A stretch of 64,000 nt of DNA from Haematobacter genomosp. 1. GTDB taxonomy: Bacteria > Pseudomonadota > Alphaproteobacteria > Rhodobacterales > Rhodobacteraceae. The stretch lies in contig NZ_NIPW01000010.1 of the NCBI RefSeq assembly GCF_002196855.1, forward strand, positions 124,001-188,000. The letters run 5' to 3'. Below are positions 18,074 to 27,135 of the stretch, in pieces; the first letter of the stretch is position 1; every line of letters starts with the position of its first letter. A program made the translations under genes and the position numbers. Under the pieces are notes generated by a model that did no database searches, was not told the origin of the DNA, and saw nothing but the letters and a program-made list of their open reading frames with translations.

Positions 18074-18955
18074 TCACCCGCGCCCCTTCAGCATGCGGAA
18101 GGCGTTGGCGAAGGCCTCCACCGCGTCGGCAGGCAGGACGACGGTCTGATTGCCCGCACCCTTCGCCATCGTGGCCAGTGCCTCCACCTGTTTCAGCGCG
18201 ACCTGATACTGCGCGGCCTCCAGCCCGTTGTCGGCAATGGCGCGGGCGACGACCTCCGTCGCATAAGCCTCGGCATCGGCACCGATCCGGCGCGCCTTTG
18301 CCTGCTGCTCCGCCGCATAGAGATCGGCATCCGACGCCAGTTCCACCGCGCGTTTGCGGCCTTCCGCCTCGGTGACCTGCGCACGGCGCGCGCGTTCGGC
18401 GTTGAGCTGCTGGAGCATGGCGGCGCGCGTGGCCTCGTCGAGGTTGACGTCGAGTATCTCTGCCCGCGTCACCTCGATTCCCCAGTCGTCCACGATATTG
18501 GCCAGCGACTCGCGGATTTTCTCGATCAGACGGGCACGGTTCGACTGCACCTCGTCCAGTTCCATCGTGCCGATCTCCGCCCGGACGATCCCGGCGACGG
18601 TGGTGGCGATGGCGGCATCCACATCCCGGATGCGATAGACGGTCTTTTCCGGCTCTATGATGCGATAGAACACGCTGGTTTCGACCTGAAGGAGCACGTT
18701 GTCCGCGGTGATCGCATCCTGCCGCGCCACGGGAAGCTGCCGCTCCAGCACGGAGATCTTGTGCGCCACACGGTCGAGGAAGGGCACGATCAGGTTGATC
18801 CCCGGCCCGAGAACGGCATGGAGCCGCCCGAACCGCTCCACCACGTATTTCTCCGACTGAGGCACGATCCTGACCCCAAGGAAGATGCACAGGATGACGA
18901 AGGCGGCAATGCCGATCATCACCATTTCGCTGCCACTCAGCCTGTCAGGAAACAT
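18074..18955 (-). CDS. SPFH/band 7 (stomatin/QmcA-like) membrane protein
   Basis: A 293-residue protein with one N-terminal membrane helix (residues 11-29) followed by the SPFH domain. RIVPQSEKYVVERFGRLH, GPGINLIVPFLDRV and FYRIIEPEKTVYRI are typical of paraslipin/QmcA. A charged coiled-coil stretch rich in Ala, Glu and Arg runs from about residue 170 to 240. It likely oligomerises at the inner membrane with the NfeD-like protein encoded next. GGAGGG precedes ATG 18955. Confidence 0.9.
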   Translation of the reverse strand: MFPDRLSGSEMVMIGIAAFVILCIFLGVRIVPQSEKYVVERFGRLHAVLGPGINLIVPFLDRVAHKISVLERQLPVARQDAITADNVLLQVETSVFYRIIEPEKTVYRIRDVDAAIATTVAGIVRAEIGTMELDEVQSNRARLIEKIRESLANIVDDWGIEVTRAEILDVNLDEATRAAMLQQLNAERARRAQVTEAEGRKRAVELASDADLYAAEQQAKARRIGADAEAYATEVVARAIADNGLEAAQYQVALKQVEALATMAKGAGNQTVVLPADAVEAFANAFRMLKGRG

Positions 18956-19127
18956 CCCGCCCTCCGCTTTGGTGTGCAGAGAGTTGCCGCAATCGCGGTC
19001 CGCGGCAAGGGTCCAAAGGCCCGACCTGTGTTTCGGGGGAGCAGGACGCGCATGTGGTCTGCCGGCCCGGCGATGGGGGGCTATTCATCACCGGGCGCCC
19101 GCGCGATAATGGCGCAGGAGGCCCGAG

Positions 19128-20381
19128 ATGCCCGCATTGTGCCGCGATTGCCTCACGCCCTTCGACGCGGGCCGGCGATGCCCGGCCTGCCGGAGCGCGC
19201 GCGTGCTGTCGCATCCCGAACTTTTCACGCTCTCCGTCGCGCATATGGACTGCGACGCGTTCTACGCCAGCGTGGAGAAGCGGGATGATCCGAGCCTCGC
19301 CGACCGTCCGGTGATTGTGGGCGGCGGGAGCAGGGGCGTGGTCTCCACCTGCTGTTACATCGCGCGCATACAGGGCGTGCGGTCGGCCATGCCCATGTTC
19401 CGCGCGCTGAAGCTTTGCCCCGACGCGGTGGTCATCAAGCCTCGGATGCAGGTCTATGTCGACGTCTCCCGCAGGATGCGCGCGATGATGGAGGACCTGT
19501 CCCCGGCCGTGCAGCCCCTGTCGCTGGACGAGGCATTCATCGACCTCACCGGGACGGAACGGCTGCATCATGCACCGCCCGCGGTGATGCTGGCGCGGCT
19601 CGTGCGGCGGATGGAGGTGGAGCTTGGCCTGACCGGCTCCGTCGGCCTGTCGCACAACAAGTTTCTCGCCAAGATCGCCTCGGACATGGACAAGCCGCGC
19701 GGGTTCTCCGTGATTGGCAGGGCGGAGACGCTGGATTTCCTCGCCGATAGGCCGATCCAGCTCATCTGGGGCGTTGGCCCCGCATTTCAGGAGGCGCTGG
19801 AGGGCGTGGGCATCCGCACGTTCGCAGACCTGCGCCGCTGGAGTCGGGAGGACCTCTCCCGCCGCTTCGGCCCTTCGGGGGAGCGGCTCTGGCATCTGGC
19901 CCGCGGGGAGGATCACCGCCCCGTCACGCCGCATGCGCCGGTCAAGTCCATCTCGCGGGAGACGACGTTCTTCGAGGACATCTCCGACCGTGACCTGCTG
20001 GAGGGCCATCTGTGGCGATTGGCAGAGCAGGTTTCCGACCGGGCCAAGGCACGCGATCTGTCAGGGCGTACGGTCACGCTGAAGCTCAAGCGCCACACCC
20101 ATGCGATCCTCACGCGGAGAGAGACGCTCCGCGAGCCGACCCAGCTTGCCGACAGGATCTACCGCACGGCGCTGGAGCTTATGGCCCATGTGAAGGACGC
20201 GGGGCCGTTCCGCCTGCTGGGTGTCGGGCTCAGTGATCTCATGCCTGCGGGCAAAGGCGATCTGACCGTCGATCTCTTCGATCCGAGCGCCGCGCGGCGG
20301 GAACGGGCGGAGCGCGCGACCGACAGCATCCGCGCGCGGTTCGGACAGGACGCGATCATCCGGGGCAGGGCGCTTCGCTAG
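19128..20381 (+). CDS. dinB: DNA polymerase IV (Y family)
   Basis: A 417-residue error-prone translesion polymerase. HMDCDAFYASVE carries metal-binding D41 and D43, and SLDEAFIDL gives D134 and E135. VGLSHNKFLAKIASD and the helix-hairpin-helix IWGVGPAFQEALEGVGIRT follow. About 38 residues precede the usual start and hold two CxxC pairs (C5/C8 and C18/C21), a possible small zinc knuckle. ATG 19128 has a perfect AGGAGG six bases upstream, so the extension is translated. No recognisable SOS box is near. It is convergent with the lipoprotein gene. Confidence 0.94.
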   Translation: MPALCRDCLTPFDAGRRCPACRSARVLSHPELFTLSVAHMDCDAFYASVEKRDDPSLADRPVIVGGGSRGVVSTCCYIARIQGVRSAMPMFRALKLCPDAVVIKPRMQVYVDVSRRMRAMMEDLSPAVQPLSLDEAFIDLTGTERLHHAPPAVMLARLVRRMEVELGLTGSVGLSHNKFLAKIASDMDKPRGFSVIGRAETLDFLADRPIQLIWGVGPAFQEALEGVGIRTFADLRRWSREDLSRRFGPSGERLWHLARGEDHRPVTPHAPVKSISRETTFFEDISDRDLLEGHLWRLAEQVSDRAKARDLSGRTVTLKLKRHTHAILTRRETLREPTQLADRIYRTALELMAHVKDAGPFRLLGVGLSDLMPAGKGDLTVDLFDPSAARRERAERATDSIRARFGQDAIIRGRALR

Positions 20382-20426
20382 CCTCCCGCCGCAGGCGATC
20401 GGATGCGAAGGGTCAGAACGGGGGTC

Positions 20427-20444
20427 GCGGGGGGCGTCCCCCGC
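20427..20444. terminator. GC-rich hairpin between dinB and the lipoprotein gene
   Basis: A 7-bp stem (GCGGGGG/CCCCCGC) closes over a four-base loop in the 89-bp gap between two convergent genes. The following sequence is only weakly T-rich, so termination is likely from position rather than a classic signal. Confidence 0.4.
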
Positions 20445-20470
20445 GCCTTGTTCCCCATCTGCGGTGGCTG

Positions 20471-21049
20471 TCAGGCGCAGAACATCCGGCTCACATAGAT
20501 GCGGTCTTCGCCTGAATTGTAATAGCAGTAGCCGTTTTCGTTCCGCTGGTACCGGCGCGCCGTCGTATCGGACTTATCCCGGTTCTGCTGCAGCGTTTCG
20601 CCCCAGGCACAGGCGAAGCCATCCCCATCGGGATCAAGCCCATACGTGTCGCGTTCCGGCCCGCCTGCCGCCAGAAAGACCCGCTGTGCCGCGGCGGGAG
20701 AGGTGAACTCCCCGCAACTCCGCTTCATTCCCGGCTCGCCCGGGCGGGGGAAGCGCGGCTTGCCCACGGCGCTTGCCGAGATGTTGCCCAGATGCCGCCC
20801 TCCGAAGCGCATCTGCCCGCGCGCGCCCAATTCGGCTTCCACTATCATCAGATCGGTTTCGGACGGCGGCTGTCCCTGCACCTCCCAGAGCCGGAAGATC
20901 GGCAGGCGCTCATAGCGGGCCGAGAGGGTGGCAGGGTCCGGCCTTGCGGGCGCACAGGCGGCAAGACCGAGCAAGGCCAGAAACGCGAGCCTTTTGGCGG
21001 GACGGGGTAAAGCGCCGGCCCGGCGGGCCGCACGGCAGAGAGATGGCAT
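20471..21049 (-). CDS. Lipoprotein with excalibur-like calcium-binding region
   Basis: A 192-residue envelope protein. Basic residues, a hydrophobic stretch and the lipobox LGLAAC (C32) mark it as a lipoprotein. Near the C-terminus, a cysteine, EFTSPAAAQ and DTYGLDPDGDGFACAW match the excalibur domain, which uses a DxDxDGxAC loop to bind calcium. The function is unknown. The start at 21049 has a weak ribosome site and a long n-region (about 18 residues), so the true start could be slightly downstream. Confidence 0.72.
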   Translation of the reverse strand: MPSLCRAARRAGALPRPAKRLAFLALLGLAACAPARPDPATLSARYERLPIFRLWEVQGQPPSETDLMIVEAELGARGQMRFGGRHLGNISASAVGKPRFPRPGEPGMKRSCGEFTSPAAAQRVFLAAGGPERDTYGLDPDGDGFACAWGETLQQNRDKSDTTARRYQRNENGYCYYNSGEDRIYVSRMFCA

Positions 21050-21067
21050 GGGTGTGTTCCTGTCCGG

Positions 21068-21940
21068 CTATTCCGCGGCGTGTCGCCGCTCGCCTCCAGC
21101 AAAATCGCTGGCGCCTGCCGCGATGCCCGCGGCTACCCTGTCGATCAGCGTCTGAAAAACCGGGTAATCGTCGCTTTTCCTGAGGGTGCGTTCGTTCATG
21201 TAAAGCCCACGGTCCACTTCGATCTGGATCACGTGCCGATTGCGCGTGGGATTGCCGTAGGTCTGCGTGATGTAGGCCCCGGCGAACGGCATGTTGCGCA
21301 AGACCCGTAGGCCCTCTGCCGCCAGCAGCGATTCGACCATCTCGACCAGCCGCCCGTCGGCGCTCGAGCCGAACCTGTCGCCCAGGACCACATCGGGACG
21401 ACGCCCGGCGGCGGAGAAGTGATTCTCCACGGCCTCCCGCGGCATGGAGTGGCAATCGATCAGGAGGGCCGTGCCGAAGCGGGCGATCGTTCCCTCCACC
21501 AGTTGTCCCAGGCGCGTGTGATAGGGCCGCCACCAGAGCTGGATACGCTCCTCCGCCGCGCTCCGCGACATCTTGCCGGAAACGATGGCCCGCCCGCCCG
21601 CGACGACCCGGGGAATCACCCCCAGACCCGATGATATGCGGGGATTGTGCGCGACGTGACGCACCCCTTCGATCAGGGCGGGGTCGAGTTCGTCGCTGTT
21701 GCGGTTGAGGTCGATGAAGGCGCGCGGCATGGTCGCGGCGATCAGCGGCGCCCCGTGCAAAGGCGCGCAGGACCACAGTTCATCCACGAAAGCATCCTCG
21801 GAAGACCGGATCGCGCGTCCGTCGAGCAGCGATGCATTCAGGAACGCATCGGGATAGTGTCTCCCGCTGTGAGGCGAGGAAAACACAACCGGCGTGGTCT
21901 GCGTGGAAGGCTCCGTCAGGATATAGGGGGCAGGGCTCAT
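21068..21940 (-). CDS. N-formylglutamate amidohydrolase family protein
   Basis: A 290-residue zinc-dependent hydrolase. N-formylglutamate amidohydrolase releases formate and glutamate in histidine breakdown. SSPHSGRHYP near the start, FIDLNRNSDELD, DCHSMP and the C-terminal NMPFAGAYIT follow the family pattern with metal-binding His, Asp and Glu residues. I chose ATG 21940 since GGAG lies six bases upstream; two earlier in-frame ATGs (21952, 21988) lack a site. No other histidine-degradation gene is nearby, so the native substrate is uncertain. Confidence 0.85.
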   Translation of the reverse strand: MSPAPYILTEPSTQTTPVVFSSPHSGRHYPDAFLNASLLDGRAIRSSEDAFVDELWSCAPLHGAPLIAATMPRAFIDLNRNSDELDPALIEGVRHVAHNPRISSGLGVIPRVVAGGRAIVSGKMSRSAAEERIQLWWRPYHTRLGQLVEGTIARFGTALLIDCHSMPREAVENHFSAAGRRPDVVLGDRFGSSADGRLVEMVESLLAAEGLRVLRNMPFAGAYITQTYGNPTRNRHVIQIEVDRGLYMNERTLRKSDDYPVFQTLIDRVAAGIAAGASDFAGGERRHAAE

Positions 21941-22079
21941 CGCGGTCTCCATCAAAAACGAATATAGTGCGATGCAGGTTCTGTCCAAAAGCCCTTGAAC
22001 ACCTTCGCGAGTCCTTTTATAGACCCGCCAACCGACAAGGACCGCCGGTTTCGCAGGAAGCTGCGGTCAGGGTCGGGTG

Positions 22080-22154
22080 GGGCGCGTAGCTCAGCGGTAG
22101 AGCACTACGTTGACATCGTAGTGGTCACAGGTTCGATCCCTGTCGCGCCCACCA
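22080..22154 (+). tRNA. tRNA-Val (GAC anticodon)
   Basis: A complete cloverleaf is visible. The acceptor GGGCGCG (22080-22086) pairs with CGCGCCC (22144-22150). The anticodon stem CTACG/CGTAG encloses TTGACAT with anticodon GAC. The TTCGATC T-loop is standard. The discriminator A and CCA tail are encoded. Confidence 0.97.
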
Positions 22155-22219
22155 TTTTCACCGCCCATATGGGCAATCTGTTTCAAGGCGCACGCCGCGC
22201 CGCGAATGGGAGACGACCG

Positions 22220-22345
22220 ATGAAGGTCCGCAACTCGCTCCGCTCGCTCAAGCAGCGTCACCGCGATTGCCAGATCGTGCGCCGTAAAGGCCGCGTCTAC
22301 GTGATCAACAAGACGCAGCGCCGCTACAAGGCCCGTCAGGGCTGA
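22220..22345 (+). CDS. rpmJ: 50S ribosomal protein L36, zinc-less (C-minus) form
   Basis: A 41-residue basic ribosomal protein, [17 protein letters not shown] then a [13 protein letters not shown] core ending KARQG. Classic L36 carries a CxxC...C...H zinc ribbon. Here only C17 remains and the other ligand positions are His14, Asn29 and an Arg. This is the zinc-independent, longer paralogue type common in Alphaproteobacteria. GGGAG lies upstream of ATG 22220. It lies 65 bases after tRNA-Val, and a strong terminator follows. Confidence 0.95.
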   Translation: MKVRNSLRSLKQRHRDCQIVRRKGRVYVINKTQRRYKARQG

Positions 22346-22370
22346 GGCGGGAGCCACAGGACAGAACATG

Positions 22371-22406
22371 AGCGGCCGCCGGGAAACCGGCGGTCGTTCG
22401 CTTTTC
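22371..22406 (+). terminator. Intrinsic terminator after rpmJ
   Basis: A 10-bp stem (22373-22382 with 22387-22396, one G-U) closes over a GAAA tetraloop, with two weaker pairs outside. A TTTT run follows at 22402-22405. The 132 bp from here to the ABC gene hold nothing I recognise. Confidence 0.75.
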
Positions 22407-22538
22407 CGGGCGGGGATGGCCCGCCCTCGAGAGGGGTAGGGAAAATGACAGGGGCAGGGAAAAGCGCCTGCCCTTGCCGCACCTCCGGTCGGAGAAATTG
22501 GGTGCGGCGTCCGGGTGCGGTGCTTTCAGCGCAGGGCG

Positions 22539-24278
22539 CTACTCCTCCTTGGGTTCGACGATCTCACCTTCCTCCACCAGATGCTGGAACAGTCCACCCG
22601 CATGGGCGAGGTCGTGGAACTTGCCGTCCTCCACGATCCGCCCCTGATCGAGCACGAGAATCCGGTCCGCATTCGCAACGGTGGAAAGCCGGTGAGCGAT
22701 GACGAGCGTGGTGCGGTTCGCGCGGAGCTTGTCGATCGCCCGCTTGATCTTGGCCTCCGTTGCGGGGTCGAGGGCGGAGGTCGCCTCATCCAGAATGAGA
22801 ATCGGCGCGTTCTTCAGCACCGCGCGGGCAATGGCGATCCGCTGGCGCTCGCCGCCCGAGAGCGCATTCCCGCGCTCGCCGATCACGAAGCCATAGCCGC
22901 CGGGCTTGCGTGTGATGAACTCATGCGCCTCGGCCAGTTCCGCCGCCTGCTGCACCTCCGCATCAGTGGCGCCGGGCCGGCCGATGCGGATGTTCTCGGC
23001 GATGGAGCGGTTGAACAGCCCGGCCTCCTGGAACACGACGGCCACGTTGTCGCGGAGGGATGACAGGGTGATGTCGGCGATATCGCGGCCATCGACGGTG
23101 ATGGTGCCGGAATCGGGTTGCCGCAGCCGCTGGAGCAGGGCGAGCGTCGTCGTCTTGCCGGAGCCGGTCGGGCCGACGAGGGCCACCGTCTGCCCCGGCA
23201 GGGCCTCAAAGGTCAGGTCGAAAACGCCCTGATCGCTGTCGGGGAAGCGGTAGGTGACATGGTGGTAGGCCACGTGGCCAAGCACCAGACCCACCAGCGG
23301 TGTCGCGTCGGGCGGGTCGATCACGTCGGCGCGGGCGTCCAGCAGCTCGAAATAGCTGCGGATCACCGGCGTCTGCCGAACCACGGTCGAGACGAAGCTG
23401 GAGAGCCTGTCCAACTGCCCGACCAGCAACCCCGCAAAGGCCGCGAAGGAGACGATCTGCCCCACCGTGATCTCTCCCCGCTGGGCCAGCACCGCGCCCA
23501 CGCCGAAGATCACCACCATGGTGATCGTCGCCGCCGCGCGGGTCAGCACGGTCATCAGCCCCCACCATGTCAGCACGGGATACTGGGCGGAGAGCAGCGT
23601 GTCGATCAGCCCGCGCATGGCCTGCATCTCGGAGGCGAAGCGGCTGTAACTCTGCACCACGGTCACGTTGCCCAGCACATCGCCCACCCTGCCGAACAGG
23701 CTGCCGGAATTCTTCTCCACCTCCGCCTGGCCGATGCGGGTTTTGCGGATGACGAGCACGTTCAGCACCAGATAGACGATCCCCAGCAGCGCCAGCACTC
23801 CCGCCATGGTGGCGTTCAGGCGGATTGCGGTGGGGATCATCAGCAGGATGCCCGCCAGCGCCGTCAACTGCTCCCGCAGCACGCCCAGCCAGACGACGAA
23901 GAGCGCATCCGTCCCCGCGAGGATGGAGCGCACCACCGCTCCGCTGCCCTTCCGCGCGTGATAGCTGATGGGCAACGTCATGGCGGTGGAGAATGCATCC
24001 CCCAGCGCCGCCATCCGCCGGCGATGCGCGAGCCTGTCCGACGCGATGGCGACGACCGCACCCGCCACGATGCCGAACAGCCCGAAGGCCGCCCAGATGC
24101 CGATGAGCTGAAAGGCATTGGACCCTTCGGCCAGCCGGTCCACCATCCGTCCGAACAGGATCGGCTCGGCAAGCTGCACCACGGCTAGGATCACCCCCGA
24201 CAGCGCCAGCGAAAGGGCGAGCCAGCGTTCCGGCAGCAGGAGCGCGATGGTCCTGCGGTAGATTTCCTGCGGCGTCAT
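22539..24278 (-). CDS. ABC exporter, NdvA/ChvA-like (cyclic glucan) fused permease-ATPase
   Basis: A 579-residue half-transporter. About six membrane segments fill residues 15-300, followed by the ATPase. Walker A GPTGSGKTTT is near residue 370, the signature LSGGERQR near 472, and Walker B ILILDEATSALD soon after. The overall match is to the NdvA/ChvA group, which exports cyclic beta-1,2-glucan to the periplasm; lipid-flippase homologues such as MsbA are an alternative. No glucan synthase gene is nearby, so the substrate is inferred. It ends in KEE. It is divergent from guaB. Confidence 0.82.
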   Translation of the reverse strand: MTPQEIYRRTIALLLPERWLALSLALSGVILAVVQLAEPILFGRMVDRLAEGSNAFQLIGIWAAFGLFGIVAGAVVAIASDRLAHRRRMAALGDAFSTAMTLPISYHARKGSGAVVRSILAGTDALFVVWLGVLREQLTALAGILLMIPTAIRLNATMAGVLALLGIVYLVLNVLVIRKTRIGQAEVEKNSGSLFGRVGDVLGNVTVVQSYSRFASEMQAMRGLIDTLLSAQYPVLTWWGLMTVLTRAAATITMVVIFGVGAVLAQRGEITVGQIVSFAAFAGLLVGQLDRLSSFVSTVVRQTPVIRSYFELLDARADVIDPPDATPLVGLVLGHVAYHHVTYRFPDSDQGVFDLTFEALPGQTVALVGPTGSGKTTTLALLQRLRQPDSGTITVDGRDIADITLSSLRDNVAVVFQEAGLFNRSIAENIRIGRPGATDAEVQQAAELAEAHEFITRKPGGYGFVIGERGNALSGGERQRIAIARAVLKNAPILILDEATSALDPATEAKIKRAIDKLRANRTTLVIAHRLSTVANADRILVLDQGRIVEDGKFHDLAHAGGLFQHLVEEGEIVEPKEE

Positions 24279-24382
24279 CCTGTCCCGTTCCTGCGCGTTG
24301 CGACGTTCCGTCGGGATATCTTGCGCATCATGCCCCCGGCGACCATCTGCGTTTTATCCTTTTCTTCTCCCGTTCGGCGTGA

Positions 24383-25882
<1,500 letters not shown>

Positions 25883-25884
25883 CC

Positions 25885-27039
25885 GTGACGCCCGCCGCCC
25901 GAATCGCTGCTGCCATCGCAGTGCTGGACGAGATCCGCGCAGGCGATGCCGCAGAGCGCGCGCTCACCAACTGGGCGCGCCGCAGCCGTTATGCCGGTTC
26001 GGGGGATCGGGCGGCGGTCCGGGATCATGTGTTCGATGCGCTCCGCTGCCGGCGGTCCTTCGGCTGGCTCGGCGGTGGAGAGGACGGGCGCGCGCTCATG
26101 CTGGGCGCCCTCCGCGCCGGGGGGGAAGACCCGTCGGTGATGTTCACGGGCGAGGGCCACGCGCCCGCCCCGGTGACCGCAGATGAGGAAGGGCAGTCCC
26201 TCGCCACCGCGCCGGAGGCCGTCCGGCTGGATACGCCGGACTGGCTGGTGCCCGACCTGAAAGCCAGCCTCGGTGATGATTTTGCCCCGGTGATGGAGGC
26301 CCTGCGCCATCGTGCGCCGGTGTTCCTCCGTGCCAACCTCGCCCGTACGACACGGGATGAGGCGGCCCGTGCCCTGGCGGAGGAGGGGATCGAAACACGC
26401 TCCTCGCCGCTGGCCGAGACCGCTCTCGAAGTCACGGCCCGTGCCCGTGCCGTCTCCGGTTCCGCCGCTTATCGTGATGGGCTGGTGGAGCTGCAGGACG
26501 CTGCCTCCCAAGCCGTGGTAGAGGCGCTGCCGAGGGGGGGGCGTGCCCTTGATTACTGCGCGGGCGGCGGGGGCAAGTCGCTCGCTCTAGCGGCGCGCGG
26601 GGCAGAGGTCTTTGCCCATGACGCCGACCCCGGACGGATGCGCGACCTTCCCGCGCGGGCAGAGCGTGCGGGCGTCCGCATTACCCAGTTGCAGGCGATG
26701 GATCGCGCCGCTCCCTTTGACCTCGTGTTGACGGATGTTCCCTGTTCCGGTTCGGGAAGCTGGCGCCGCGCGCCGGAGGGGAAATGGCGGCTGACGGGAG
26801 ATATGCTGGAGCGGCTGGAGCAGACACAGGCCGCCATCCTTCGCCGCGCAGCCCCGCTCGTCGCTCCGGGGGGCGTGCTGGCCTATGCCACCTGTTCGCT
26901 GCTCGAGCGGGAGAACGCCGCCCAGATCAGGCGCTTCATGGCCGAGGGCACGGGCTGGCATCTCGCGGAGGAGCACCGGTTCACGCCGCTCGACGGTGGC
27001 GACGGTTTCTACCTCGCCGTTCTGCGACACAAGCCATAG
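25885..27039 (+). CDS. rsmB: RsmB-type rRNA cytosine-C5 methyltransferase
   Basis: A 384-residue SAM-dependent RNA methyltransferase with an N-terminal NusB-like helical region (about residues 1-90). The SAM site is DYCAGGGGKSLALA, the active-site motif is DVPCSGSGSW with a catalytic Cys, and ATCSLLERENAAQI carries the second Cys. RsmB methylates C967 of 16S rNA in E. coli; RsmF-like specificity cannot be excluded. The start is GTG 25885, two bases past guaB. Its end is followed by a gap with the CtrA box upstream of cckA. Confidence 0.87.
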   Translation: MTPAARIAAAIAVLDEIRAGDAAERALTNWARRSRYAGSGDRAAVRDHVFDALRCRRSFGWLGGGEDGRALMLGALRAGGEDPSVMFTGEGHAPAPVTADEEGQSLATAPEAVRLDTPDWLVPDLKASLGDDFAPVMEALRHRAPVFLRANLARTTRDEAARALAEEGIETRSSPLAETALEVTARARAVSGSAAYRDGLVELQDAASQAVVEALPRGGRALDYCAGGGGKSLALAARGAEVFAHDADPGRMRDLPARAERAGVRITQLQAMDRAAPFDLVLTDVPCSGSGSWRRAPEGKWRLTGDMLERLEQTQAAILRRAAPLVAPGGVLAYATCSLLERENAAQIRRFMAEGTGWHLAEEHRFTPLDGGDGFYLAVLRHKP

Positions 27040-27054
27040 TTGAAAAATCCACGA

Positions 27055-27071
27055 TTAACCGGATCTTAACC
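27055..27071. promoter_or_regulatory. CtrA-binding box upstream of cckA
   Basis: TTAA at 27055-27058, seven bases, then TTAACC at 27066-27071, is an exact match to the CtrA consensus TTAA-N7-TTAAC(C). It lies in the 96-bp gap before the cckA start I chose. CtrA is encoded at 47015, so a feedback loop is possible. Binding is inferred from consensus alone. Confidence 0.7.
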
Positions 27072-27135
27072 CTCGTCGGTGTCCAAAGGGGTGTGGCGGC
27101 AGGGGGTGAAGGTGTCGGGGCAGCGGATCGGGATC

